Shown one piece after another: positions 35,032 to 43,695 of a stretch of 64,000 bases of DNA. The stretch comes from Pontiellaceae bacterium B1224 (lineage in GTDB: Bacteria > Verrucomicrobiota > Kiritimatiellia > Kiritimatiellales > Pontiellaceae). The notes under the pieces were generated by a model. The model was given only the letters and a program-made list of their open reading frames with translations. It was not told where the DNA came from and did no database searches. Numbering within the stretch: position 1 is the first letter of the stretch; each line of letters starts with the position of its first letter. Both the position numbers and the translations under genes were made by a program. The DNA is taken from positions 54,782 through 118,781 of the forward strand of contig JAROBA010000015.1 in assembly GCA_029432815.1 (NCBI GenBank), in the 5' to 3' direction.

Positions 35032-37799
35032 TGAATCTGATAAAAATAATGGGTGTGTTGGTTCTGGCCGGAACAACTTTGATTGCGAGTGCGGCTTCGA
35101 TTCCGGAGGATAAGCAGTTGGATGCTGCCTGGGTGATGTCGTTGACCGAGCGGGGGCATGCGCTGGATCGGGGTGTTGCCGGTTCGACGGAAGACGACTC
35201 GCTGAAATATATCGGCATGCCGGTCGGCGGGATCGGTTGCGGTCAGCTTTATCTCGGCGGTAACGGTAAACTTTGGCTCTGGGATATTTTTAAGAGCAAC
35301 TATCGCCGCGAGCCGCCTAGCAAGCAGGGGTTTCTGGTTTTATCGTTTGTGCTCGGCGGGCACTACGCGTATCCGGTTGCGCAGGGCGAACCCTATAGCG
35401 ACTCAAACGGCGCGGAGGTGGAGCAGGGATTTTTTATTCGCACCAAAGCCGGCACTCGGACGCTCGATCGCCAGGGATTTTTCGACATCCAGTTTCGTGG
35501 AGAATATCCGGTGGGCAAGGTGACCTATGCGGATAAAGATTATCCGGTCAAGGTTCAGCTCGAAGCGTTCAGTCCGTTCATTCCGCTCAATGTGAAGGAT
35601 TCCGCTGTTCCGGCAACGGTGATGAGTTATACCGTCACCAATACCTCGGAGGCCGCCGTGGATGTTGAGCTCGGCGGCTGGCTGCAGAATGCGACCTGCC
35701 CGTACACGACCGATCCAATGGCTGGAAAACGCCGCAACCGTCTGATTGAAGCCGACGGTCAGGTGAGTCTGCTCAGCACTGTCGAAGGCGAGGGCGTGAA
35801 GGGCCGGCATGGGGATGGATCCATGACGCTGACCCTGCTGCATGCGCCGCACGAAAAAGGACTGCAGGTTTCGGCGGCGGTATCCCTGGTTGACCCGGAA
35901 GAACCTTCGGGTCTGTTTGATCAGGCGAAACCGCTGAACGCTCAGCCCGACACCGCCCGGCCGCTGGATGAGCTGCTGGTCGGCGGATTGTTCGCGGCGT
36001 TCCGGCTGGCGCCCGGGGAATCGCGGACGCTGGACTTTGCCGTCACCTGGTATTTTCCCGAATATACGGAAATTGACGGCTTGCCGGTGGTGAAGAGGAC
36101 GCAGGATTCGCGTCATATCTTCCGGAATAAAACACGGTTCTACGGCGCGCAGTTTGATTCTGCCGCGGATGTGGCGGACGGTCTTGCGGGAGAGAACAAG
36201 CGCCTGCTGCAGGAGACCCGGGCATGGAACCGGACGTGGTATGACAGCACGCTGCCGTATTGGCTGCTGGATCGCAGTTTTATTCCGATCGACTGCATCG
36301 CCACGCAGACGTTCCATTATTTTGATGACGGTCGTCCGTACGCCTGGGAAGGCGTGGACTGCTGCCCCGGAACGTGTACGCACGTGTGGTATTATGCGCA
36401 GGCGCTGAGCCGTATTTTCCCGGAGCTGGAACGGGCCTTCCGCGAGAAGGTCGACTTCAACGCCGGCATCGGTTTTGAACCGGCGTCCGGCATGATCAAG
36501 GACCGCGCGGAATATCATGCCAAAGGCAAGGAAGCGGTCGACGGGCAGGCCGGCAGCATTATGCGCGTCTATCGCGAGCACAAAATGTCGGCGGATGACG
36601 CATTCCTGAAACGGGTCTGGCCGAATGTGAAGAGCGCCACCGAATTTCTGATCCGCAAAGACGCGGACGACAACGGGCTGATCGAAGGCAAACAGCCGCA
36701 CACCCTCGATGCCGCGTGGCATGGGCCGATGGGCTGGTTGAGCAGCGTCTACCTCGGCGCACTGGCGGCTGCCGAAGCGATGGCCGTCGAATTGGGGGAT
36801 CAGGATTTTGCGCAGCGGTGCCGCACCATCCTTGACCGGGGATATAAAAACATCGTTGCTGAAGTTTTCGACGGGGAATATTTTATTCATAAGCCTGCGG
36901 GGCCCAAGGGACTCAATGCCAACAAGGGCTGCCATATTGACCAGGTGCTGGGCCAGGCCTGGATGCATCAGGTGGGCCTGGGCCGGATTATTCCAAAGAA
37001 CGAGACGGTCTCGGCGCTCAACAGCCTTTGGAAATATAACTTTGCGCCGGATGCCGGACAGTATGCGCTGGATCATATTCAGATTGCGCCGGCGTTCCGC
37101 TGGTATGCGATGCCGGGCGAAGCGGGGCTGGTGATGACGACCTGGCCGAAGGGCGGAGCGGAGCTGGCCATTCCCGGAAATAAGCTGCGGACCAAAGGCG
37201 TGAACCCGGAAAAATTTACGGGCGTCGGCGGCTACTTCAATGAGTGCATGAACGGCTTTGAGTATCAGGTGGCGGCCCACATGGTTTATGAAGGCGAGCC
37301 GGATTCGGACCTGGTGGAAAAGGGGCTCGCGGTTACCAAAGCGGTGCACGAGCGCTATGGGGCTGAAAAGCGCAATCCGTACAATGAGATTGAGTGCGGC
37401 GACCACTATGCCCGATCGATGGCGAGTTACGGCGTGTTTCTCGCGGTCTGCGGGTTTGAGTATCACGGCCCCAACGGGCACCTCGGGTTCGCCCCGCGTG
37501 TGAAGCCGGAAAATTTCCGCGCGCCGTTTACCGCGGCGGAAGGCTGGGGCACCTACAGCCAGACGATTTACGGAAACCAAATGCAGGCAGCCGTCCGGCA
37601 CAAATGGGGGTCGCTTACTCTCAACACGGTGCGGCTGGATCCGGGGAGTTTGAACGTGAAGCAAGTGGCTGTGGCCGTGGATGGGAAACCGGTTGCATCC
37701 CGTTTTGAAATGGACGGTGGCGGAGTGAAGCTGTTGTTGCAGCACCCGCTGACCCTGCACGCCGGACAGCAACTGGATATACAGATGAATGATAAATGA
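35028..37799 (+). CDS. GH116-like glycoside hydrolase without LamG domain
   Basis: A 923-residue secreted protein, ATG overlapping the previous stop (ATGATGA). GMPVGGIGCGQLYLGG and LWLWDIF begin the GH116 N-terminal domain; FSPFIPLNVKDSAVP is shared with the gene at 28587. The catalytic half has AWEGVDCCPGTCTHVWYYAQ, KQPHTLDAAWHG and GCHIDQVLGQAW. By eye Glu441 (WEG) and Asp638 (HIDQ) are the likely nucleophile and acid/base. It lacks the N-terminal LamG of the other GH116. GH116 members cleave beta-glucosides or beta-xylosides, and the substrate here is not known. A long antisense frame (35403-37835) covers much of the gene but is only a codon-bias shadow. Confidence 0.88.
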   Translation: MMNLIKIMGVLVLAGTTLIASAASIPEDKQLDAAWVMSLTERGHALDRGVAGSTEDDSLKYIGMPVGGIGCGQLYLGGNGKLWLWDIFKSNYRREPPSKQGFLVLSFVLGGHYAYPVAQGEPYSDSNGAEVEQGFFIRTKAGTRTLDRQGFFDIQFRGEYPVGKVTYADKDYPVKVQLEAFSPFIPLNVKDSAVPATVMSYTVTNTSEAAVDVELGGWLQNATCPYTTDPMAGKRRNRLIEADGQVSLLSTVEGEGVKGRHGDGSMTLTLLHAPHEKGLQVSAAVSLVDPEEPSGLFDQAKPLNAQPDTARPLDELLVGGLFAAFRLAPGESRTLDFAVTWYFPEYTEIDGLPVVKRTQDSRHIFRNKTRFYGAQFDSAADVADGLAGENKRLLQETRAWNRTWYDSTLPYWLLDRSFIPIDCIATQTFHYFDDGRPYAWEGVDCCPGTCTHVWYYAQALSRIFPELERAFREKVDFNAGIGFEPASGMIKDRAEYHAKGKEAVDGQAGSIMRVYREHKMSADDAFLKRVWPNVKSATEFLIRKDADDNGLIEGKQPHTLDAAWHGPMGWLSSVYLGALAAAEAMAVELGDQDFAQRCRTILDRGYKNIVAEVFDGEYFIHKPAGPKGLNANKGCHIDQVLGQAWMHQVGLGRIIPKNETVSALNSLWKYNFAPDAGQYALDHIQIAPAFRWYAMPGEAGLVMTTWPKGGAELAIPGNKLRTKGVNPEKFTGVGGYFNECMNGFEYQVAAHMVYEGEPDSDLVEKGLAVTKAVHERYGAEKRNPYNEIECGDHYARSMASYGVFLAVCGFEYHGPNGHLGFAPRVKPENFRAPFTAAEGWGTYSQTIYGNQMQAAVRHKWGSLTLNTVRLDPGSLNVKQVAVAVDGKPVASRFEMDGGGVKLLLQHPLTLHAGQQLDIQMNDK

Positions 37800-37811
37800 G
37801 GAATGATAACT

Positions 37812-37884
37812 AACCACGAAATACACAAAAGACACGAAACAGACAGGAAATCTTTCTTCCGTGTGTTTTGTGTATTTCGTGGTT
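37812..37884 (+). repeat. Mobile-palindrome-type inverted repeat with perfect 19-bp arms
   Basis: AACCACGAAATACACAAAA (37812-37830) is the exact reverse complement of 37866-37884. Pairing continues imperfectly inwards. This sequence type (cacgaaatacac) recurs between genes in many unrelated bacteria. It separates the GH116 gene from the next sulfatase cassette and could form a strong hairpin in RNA or single-stranded DNA. Confidence 0.8.
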
Positions 37885-37894
37885 TGAATTGAAT

Positions 37895-37909
37895 TTCCAA
37901 GGATTGGAA
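37895..37909 (+). repeat. Degenerate 15-bp palindrome directly before a ribosome binding site
   Basis: TTCCAAGGATTGGAA has two mismatches to the consensus. GAGGAG follows within 3 bp, and the sulfatase starts at 37920. Confidence 0.5.
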
Positions 37910-37919
37910 ACGAGGAGTA

Positions 37920-39344
37920 ATGATGAGTTTGAAAATTTTAATCGGGTTGGTGTTGGGGCTGGTCGGGCTGAGTTGTGCTGAACCGGTTCGGCCCAATATA
38001 ATCTATATTTTAGCCGATGATATGGGCTTCGGTGATCTGGGTTGCTACGGGCAGGAGGTCATTCAGACGCCCAACATTGATACGCTGTGCGGGGAGGGGA
38101 TGAAGTTTACCAACCATCATTCCGGCAGCACGGTCTGTGCACCGTCACGCGCCTGCCTGATGACGGGGCAGCATACGGGGCACGTGTGGGTGCGCGCCAA
38201 CGGGAAAAAGGTGCAGCTGCGGCCGGACGGCAAAGACATCACGATGGCACGTGTACTGAAAAACGCGGGCTATCACACCGCGATGATCGGCAAGGCCGGC
38301 ACCGGGTGCGATGTCTCCCCCGGCCAGCCCAACGAAAAAGGGTTTGATTATTTCTACGGTTTCAACGGCCATGCGGAAGCGCACCACTATTTCCCGAAAG
38401 AGGTGTTCCGCAATGCTGAAAAAATCGAGTTTCCGAACAATCGCCTGCACACGGGCGACACCTATATCCATGACGAGTTCATGAAGGAAATCACAGGTTA
38501 CCTGGATGAACGTGGTCAGGACGGTCAGCCGTTCTTTCTGCATTATGCTGCGCTGATTCCGCATGCGAGCATCGTTGCGCCCGAAGAGTGGGTAGAAAAA
38601 TACCGCGGGAAGGTGGACGAGGTTTCTCCGTTCAAAGGGGGCGGTGGAGGCCGCGGTGCGGAGTACGGCCCGGTCAAAGAGCCCAGGGCGACGTTTGCCG
38701 GAATGGTGAGCCGCCTCGATTGGGAGATCGGCGAGATCCGCAGGAAACTGGAGGAGCTGGGGCTGGCGGATAACACGCTGATCCTGTTTTCGTCCGATAA
38801 CGGGCCGCACAGTGAGGGCGGTCATTCGCCCGAACATTTTGACTCCAACGGGCCGCTGCGCGGCGGTAAGCGCGATATGTTTGAGGGCGGTGTCCGGGTT
38901 CCGATGATTGCCTGGTGGCCGGGACACATTGCCGCCGGCAGCGAGTCGGACCATCTGTCCGCTTTTTGGGATGTGATGCCGACCCTGTGCGAATTGACGG
39001 GGGCCATCGCGCCGGACGGAATCGACGGCCTCAGCTTTTTACCGACCCTGCTGGGGCAGAGCGGACAGGCGCAGCACGATTATCTCTACTGGGAGTTTTA
39101 TGAAAAGGGCGGCAAGCGTGCCGCATTGACCCAAAAGTGGAAAGCGGTGCAGCTGAACGTGGGCGGCGGCGGTGATCCCATTATGCTGTTTGATATTCAT
39201 GCGGATACCGGAGAGCAAAACAATGTGGCCGCCCAGTACCCCGAGGTGATTGATCAGTTTAGAGGCATCTTTAAAAAAGCGCACACCCCGTCCCCGATCA
39301 AAAAATGGCCATCCGTAGCTAAGGGTAAAAAGCAGAAGAAATAG
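37920..39344 (+). CDS. S1-family sulfatase A with GKAGTGC replacing GKWHLG (copy 1)
   Basis: A 474-residue secreted protein; ATG 37920 or 37923 both fit GAGGAG. YILADDMGFGDLGCYG, Cys73 in CAPSR, HYAALIPHASI and SSDNGPHSEGGHSPEHF define an S1 sulfatase. The usual GKWHLG is GKAGTGC: the Lys is kept but Trp and His are absent. Its paralogue at 54048 has the same change, so it is a lineage feature and not a sequencing error. This is gene A of the cassette A-B-C-D (37920-45063). A glycine-rich FKGGGGGRG loop near residue 240 is shared with the paralogue. Substrate unknown. Confidence 0.94.
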   Translation: MMSLKILIGLVLGLVGLSCAEPVRPNIIYILADDMGFGDLGCYGQEVIQTPNIDTLCGEGMKFTNHHSGSTVCAPSRACLMTGQHTGHVWVRANGKKVQLRPDGKDITMARVLKNAGYHTAMIGKAGTGCDVSPGQPNEKGFDYFYGFNGHAEAHHYFPKEVFRNAEKIEFPNNRLHTGDTYIHDEFMKEITGYLDERGQDGQPFFLHYAALIPHASIVAPEEWVEKYRGKVDEVSPFKGGGGGRGAEYGPVKEPRATFAGMVSRLDWEIGEIRRKLEELGLADNTLILFSSDNGPHSEGGHSPEHFDSNGPLRGGKRDMFEGGVRVPMIAWWPGHIAAGSESDHLSAFWDVMPTLCELTGAIAPDGIDGLSFLPTLLGQSGQAQHDYLYWEFYEKGGKRAALTQKWKAVQLNVGGGGDPIMLFDIHADTGEQNNVAAQYPEVIDQFRGIFKKAHTPSPIKKWPSVAKGKKQKK

Positions 39345-39387
39345 AGCGGCGCAAAGCATAATGCAACCGGAGAGGATAGGGGCTGAG

Positions 39388-40941
39388 ATGAAACGGGTTT
39401 TGAACAAAATCGCAATGCTGGTCATAACGTTATGCGGTACGTTATGTTCCTTCGCTGAGGCGGAAGCGCAGCGCCCGAATGTGATCATTATCTATGGCGA
39501 TGATGTCGGTTTTGGCGATGTGGGCGTCTACGGCTCTAAAATGATTCCGACCCCGAATATCGACCGCCTGGCGGCGGAAGGGCTGCTGTTTACAGACGGC
39601 CATTGTTCGGCCGCCACCTGCACGCCGTCGCGCTACTCGATGCTCACCGGGATTCACGCGTTCCGCGACAGCGTCCATATCCTTCCGCCCAATGCGCCGC
39701 TGACAATTCCAACGGATATTCTGACGCTGCCGAAGCTTTTTAGGCAGGCGGGCTATACGACGGGGGTGATTGGGAAGTGGCATTTGGGGATCGGAACCAA
39801 GGGGACGCCGGTCAATTGGAATGGCGATGTGAAGCCGGGCCCGCTGGAGATCGGTTTTGACCGGTCATTTCTTCTGCCGTCGACGAACGACCGGGTGCCG
39901 TGTGTTTATCTGGACGGACATCGCGTCGTGAATCTCGATCCGAACGATCCGCTTTATGTCGGAACCTCGGCCAAACAAGTCAACCGCCCCGGCAGCACCC
40001 GATATCCCGATGCGAAAAAGAATAAGGGTGCGATGACCTACTACCGCAGCACGCACGGTCACAATCAAAGCGTGATTAACGGCATTGGCCGCATCGGGTA
40101 CATGGCCGGCGGAAAATCAGCTTTGTGGAACGACGAAACCATGACCGACGAGTTTGTGAAACAGACGAAGACGTTTATCGCGGACCATAAGGATCAACCG
40201 TTTTTCCTCTATTTTGCATCGCAGTGCATCCATGTGCCGCGTGCTCCGAATCCGCGTTTTCAGGGCAAGACCGAGCTGGGCTTTCGCGGCGATTCGATGG
40301 TCGAGTTTGACTGGGCCACGGGGGAAATTATGAAGGCGCTGGAGGAACACGGCCTGACTGAAAATACGATGGTGATTTTTTCCAGCGACAACGGTCCGGT
40401 CTATGACGACGGGTACGCAGACGGAACCGAGGTGAAGAAATCATTGGGCGAGGTGGACCGCGGGCATGACGGTTCCGGGGTTTACCGCGGCGGAAAATAC
40501 CGGATCTACGAGGGCGGAACCCGCGTACCGTTTATTGTGCGCTGGCCGGCCCAAATCAAGCCGGGCACCTCCGGCGCGTTGATGAATCAGATCGATTTTA
40601 TTGCCTCGTTTGCCGCGCTGCTGGGCCTGGAGGTTCCGGCGGACGAAGCCCGCGACAGCCGGAACATGCTGGATGCGTTACTTGGAAATGATTCGACGGG
40701 TCTTCCCTTTATGTTTGAAGAGTCTCAGAAAGGCCGCGCATTGCGAATCGGGTCCTGGAAATATATTGCTCCGGAGGATAAATCCTGGCTCGGCAACGCT
40801 GAACCGGCCAGGTTGTATAATCTGGCGAATGATCCCTCTGAGCAGAACAATCTTATTGCACAGCATCCCGAAAAGGCGGACTCGATGGCGGATCAGTTGA
40901 AAAAGCTGATGGCCTCCGATGGGGTTCGGTCAGGCGGTTGA
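39388..40941 (+). CDS. S1-family sulfatase B (copy 1)
   Basis: ATG 39388 is chosen over 39361 because AGGGG lies 5 nt upstream and MKRVLNKIAMLVITLCG begins a signal peptide. The 517-residue protein has IIIYGDDVGFGDVG, Cys78 in CTPSR, IGKWHLGIG, SQCIHVPRAP and SSDNGPVYDDGY. The paralogue at 55514 is nearly colinear. Both are preceded by a shared CCGGAGAGGATA leader, so the duplication included the intergenic DNA. Long inserts (PCVYLDGHRVVNLDPNDP, YYRSTHGHNQSVINGIGRIGY) are typical of this subgroup. It is gene B of the cassette. Confidence 0.94.
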   Translation: MKRVLNKIAMLVITLCGTLCSFAEAEAQRPNVIIIYGDDVGFGDVGVYGSKMIPTPNIDRLAAEGLLFTDGHCSAATCTPSRYSMLTGIHAFRDSVHILPPNAPLTIPTDILTLPKLFRQAGYTTGVIGKWHLGIGTKGTPVNWNGDVKPGPLEIGFDRSFLLPSTNDRVPCVYLDGHRVVNLDPNDPLYVGTSAKQVNRPGSTRYPDAKKNKGAMTYYRSTHGHNQSVINGIGRIGYMAGGKSALWNDETMTDEFVKQTKTFIADHKDQPFFLYFASQCIHVPRAPNPRFQGKTELGFRGDSMVEFDWATGEIMKALEEHGLTENTMVIFSSDNGPVYDDGYADGTEVKKSLGEVDRGHDGSGVYRGGKYRIYEGGTRVPFIVRWPAQIKPGTSGALMNQIDFIASFAALLGLEVPADEARDSRNMLDALLGNDSTGLPFMFEESQKGRALRIGSWKYIAPEDKSWLGNAEPARLYNLANDPSEQNNLIAQHPEKADSMADQLKKLMASDGVRSGG

Positions 40942-40983
40942 TCGGGGACGGTGTGGGCACGCTGTAAAAATATTGGAGAGAGT

Positions 40984-43554
40984 ATGAAAAAATGGATAGC
41001 GGCATTTGCTGGTGGATTTTTGTTCTCAGCAACGGTTCTGGCCGATGCGGTACAGATCCGTGCGACGGCGGCGGAAGTCGTTATCGAAAATGAGCAGGTA
41101 ACGGTTCAGGTTTCGCTCAAAGAGGGAACGTATTCGGCTATTCGAAAGAAGGATCATGTTGAATGTCTGTCGAACGCATCCTGGTCGGTTGAAGAATGGC
41201 GCTCTACGGACGGCTATGTATTCTCATGGAAGGAGAAGGCGCTGTCGGATGCTTCAGGGAAGGGAGCAGCGCTTGAGGTGACCGGAACCAAAGCCGGTGC
41301 TCCATCACTGATTCTCAGTCTCGCTCTCTACGAAGAGTTGGATTTTATCTCGCTATACAGCGGTGTGGTGAACACATCAGATCAGCCGTTGCGGATCAAA
41401 AATTATTCTCCCCTTTTAGGTAGGGCCTACAAGGGTGCAGGGTTCGCAGATTTCATGCTGCTTGATGGTGAAAGCGGCGAGTATATCAGCAAAGTCCTGA
41501 CCGGAGACGATGCCCGGGAACTTTCGTGCTTCAACAATGTGCTGGCCACGTTTGGAGAAAAGGGAGCGGCCAAAAACAATCTGCTGATCGGCGGGTTGAG
41601 CTATCTCGATTTCATGAAGCACGGCAAAATACAAAGGTTGGAAAACGAGTTGGAGGTCAAACTTTGGGGACATGATCCGGTTGGCAAACGTGTGGATCAA
41701 AACAGCATCTGCATTCTTGACCGGGACCGGTTTTATATCGATTTCACACCCGCATCACGTTTCGGCATTCTGGAAAACTATGGCCGGGCCCTGAAGACGG
41801 CGAACAACGTCAAACTGGATACCTTAACCGCGCCGGCCCTGAACTTTTGGTATTGTATGTTCGAGATATGGGGTGCCGATGAGTTCAGAAACACGTCTGT
41901 CGGAACGCTGGAGGCCCTTCAGAAAGCGAAGGATACCGGTTTTTTGAACTATTCACCGCTCGCCCTCCGGCTTGAACCGGACGATTATGCCGTTCCAAAC
42001 AATCAGCAGGGTTGGTGGGATGACGAACACTGGCGGATGTATGAAAGCGGGAAACTTGAAGAACCGTATGACACCATTGAAAAGTGGGGCCATGAAGTGC
42101 TCAAACAGGGAGGAATTCCGCTCATCTACAGTCAGACGGCTCGCCGCTCGCTCGATTATGCCGAGGCGTTCCCCGGGCATATGCTGTTTAACGAGGTGAG
42201 TAAAAAACGCTCCAAGGGTAAGATTAAATATTACCAGGGGGATCTCTACTGGTCCTATGACTTCACGGATCCCGGTTTCATCCAGCACATGGAAGACGTC
42301 TACCGTAACCTGAAGAACGGCGGGGTGAGGGGGATCAAGTTTGACTATCCTGACACCGGCTGGGCCTACGACGGGGGAATGGAAGACCCACACGCAACAA
42401 CAACCCGGGCGTACCGCAGGATTTATGAACTCGCCTATGAAGGCCTGGGCTGGAACTCCGACGTCCATGAGCGCCTGCCACTGCACGGCGACATCTGCCT
42501 GGGAGCGATAACGACGCATCGGACAGAGTTTGATACCGATCGATACTACCCGGTGATGGCGAGGAAGTGCGGCCTGCGCTGGTATAAAAACCGGGTGGCC
42601 GTCAAATATGTCAACGATGTGATCAATCCGTTCCATGCATTCCCGTTCAACCACGATGGCTGGCGGACTGCGTATACGATGACCTACCTCACCAACGCAC
42701 GTATTGAGCTGGGCAAATACATTGAGAAAATGACCGACGACATGCGTCATGACCTGACCCGTATCATTCCGCTCTACACCGAGGAGAAAAGTGCAAAACC
42801 GGTCGATGCCTTCAGCGGAAAAGAGTATCCGCAGATCTTTGATTTTGAAGTATCCCCTTCCTGGCATCAGGTTGCGTTTTACAACACCCAAATCGAAAAG
42901 AACAAAAGCAAAGTCAAAGCGCAATGGGACTCGATTCCGAGGGAGCCGGCCACAGCAGAACCGGCAGAATCAGCAACCCCAAAAAAGAAGAAAAGACCAC
43001 TGTCAACAACCGCATGGCCCGTAACAGGTAGAGGCCTTCGTGAAGCCGCACAAACGCTTCCGGTTGCATCGACTATTTCTGTTTCACTCTCGGACTCCAA
43101 CGACGATGGCGGCCTGGGGCTTGATCCGGCGACAGCGTATTATGTCTATGACTACTGGAACGATGCATTCATCGGAAAACTCTCCGGCACCGCCTCCCTT
43201 GAGCAGACGCTCAGACCGGGTGAAACCCGCATGATGTCTGTTCATGCCGTTGAGCCGAACCCCCAGTTTATTTCAACCGACCGCCACATTATGCAGGGGT
43301 ACGTGGATTTCGAAACGCTCCCGCAGTGGGATGGTGACAGCAACACCCTCGCTGCGGTCTCTAAGGTGATCAAAGACGAGGCCTACACCGTCACCCTTGC
43401 GCTCAACGGATATGAGGTAGACCGCGTTTCAGCTTCCGGAGCCACCGCGGAATTCAAGCTGGTGGATGCCGCGAAGGGGATTGGAAAATTGACGCTGCTT
43501 GCGAAGGAAAACGGTGCCGTTGGGTGGACCGTGCACTTCAAGCAGGGGAAGTAG
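40984..43554 (+). CDS. GH36/GH27-like (clan GH-D-like) glycosidase C (copy 1)
   Basis: ATG 40984 follows GGAGAGAG, and MKKWIAAFAGGF starts a signal peptide. The 856-residue protein has an N-terminal beta region, a TIM-barrel-like centre and a C-terminal beta domain. GVRGIKFDYPDTGW places Asp454 in a K-x-D setting like the nucleophile of GH27/GH36. WWDDEHWRMYE, HERLPLHGD and the C-terminal YYVYDYWNDAFIGKLSG, LRPGETRMMSVH, QFISTDRHIMQGYVD blocks recall alpha-galactosidase-like proteins of PVC bacteria. Family assignment is by eye. It is gene C of the cassette, and its counterpart lies at 57341. Confidence 0.8.
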   Translation: MKKWIAAFAGGFLFSATVLADAVQIRATAAEVVIENEQVTVQVSLKEGTYSAIRKKDHVECLSNASWSVEEWRSTDGYVFSWKEKALSDASGKGAALEVTGTKAGAPSLILSLALYEELDFISLYSGVVNTSDQPLRIKNYSPLLGRAYKGAGFADFMLLDGESGEYISKVLTGDDARELSCFNNVLATFGEKGAAKNNLLIGGLSYLDFMKHGKIQRLENELEVKLWGHDPVGKRVDQNSICILDRDRFYIDFTPASRFGILENYGRALKTANNVKLDTLTAPALNFWYCMFEIWGADEFRNTSVGTLEALQKAKDTGFLNYSPLALRLEPDDYAVPNNQQGWWDDEHWRMYESGKLEEPYDTIEKWGHEVLKQGGIPLIYSQTARRSLDYAEAFPGHMLFNEVSKKRSKGKIKYYQGDLYWSYDFTDPGFIQHMEDVYRNLKNGGVRGIKFDYPDTGWAYDGGMEDPHATTTRAYRRIYELAYEGLGWNSDVHERLPLHGDICLGAITTHRTEFDTDRYYPVMARKCGLRWYKNRVAVKYVNDVINPFHAFPFNHDGWRTAYTMTYLTNARIELGKYIEKMTDDMRHDLTRIIPLYTEEKSAKPVDAFSGKEYPQIFDFEVSPSWHQVAFYNTQIEKNKSKVKAQWDSIPREPATAEPAESATPKKKKRPLSTTAWPVTGRGLREAAQTLPVASTISVSLSDSNDDGGLGLDPATAYYVYDYWNDAFIGKLSGTASLEQTLRPGETRMMSVHAVEPNPQFISTDRHIMQGYVDFETLPQWDGDSNTLAAVSKVIKDEAYTVTLALNGYEVDRVSASGATAEFKLVDAAKGIGKLTLLAKENGAVGWTVHFKQGK

Positions 43555-43586
43555 AAACATAAACGGATTCAGATGCAGGAATAATA

Positions 43587-43640
43587 AACGCAAAGTCGCA
43601 GAGAGCGCTAAAACACGCAAAGGACTGATTTTGCGAAGCG
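43587..43640 (+). repeat. Fragment of an aacgcaaag-type intergenic repeat
   Basis: The gap before sulfatase D contains aaacgcaaagtcgcagag and aaaacacgcaaaggact, which resemble pieces of the small repeats found between genes at 32011 and 37812. A reduced inverted arm (tttgcg) follows. Identification is tentative. Confidence 0.3.
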
Positions 43641-43659
43641 CTTAAAATTGCGTTGAAAA

Positions 43660-43674
43660 TTCCAGGGATTGGAA
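43660..43674 (+). repeat. Degenerate 15-bp palindrome directly before a ribosome binding site
   Basis: TTCCAGGGATTGGAA keeps the outer half-sites with three central mismatches. It lies 21 bp before the ATG of the sulfatase at 43696. Confidence 0.45.
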
Positions 43675-43695
43675 ACGAAGGATACAGGAACAAGG

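Noticed and set aside
35403..37835. Minus-strand open frame of 810 codons
   Set aside because: It lies wholly antisense to a clear GH116 gene, has no recognisable domain, and reflects codon bias in GC-rich coding DNA.
37950..37985. Lipoprotein signal on sulfatase A (GLSCAE)
   Set aside because: The residues before Cys (G-L-S) do not fit a standard lipobox well, and the paralogue at 54048 does not share it.
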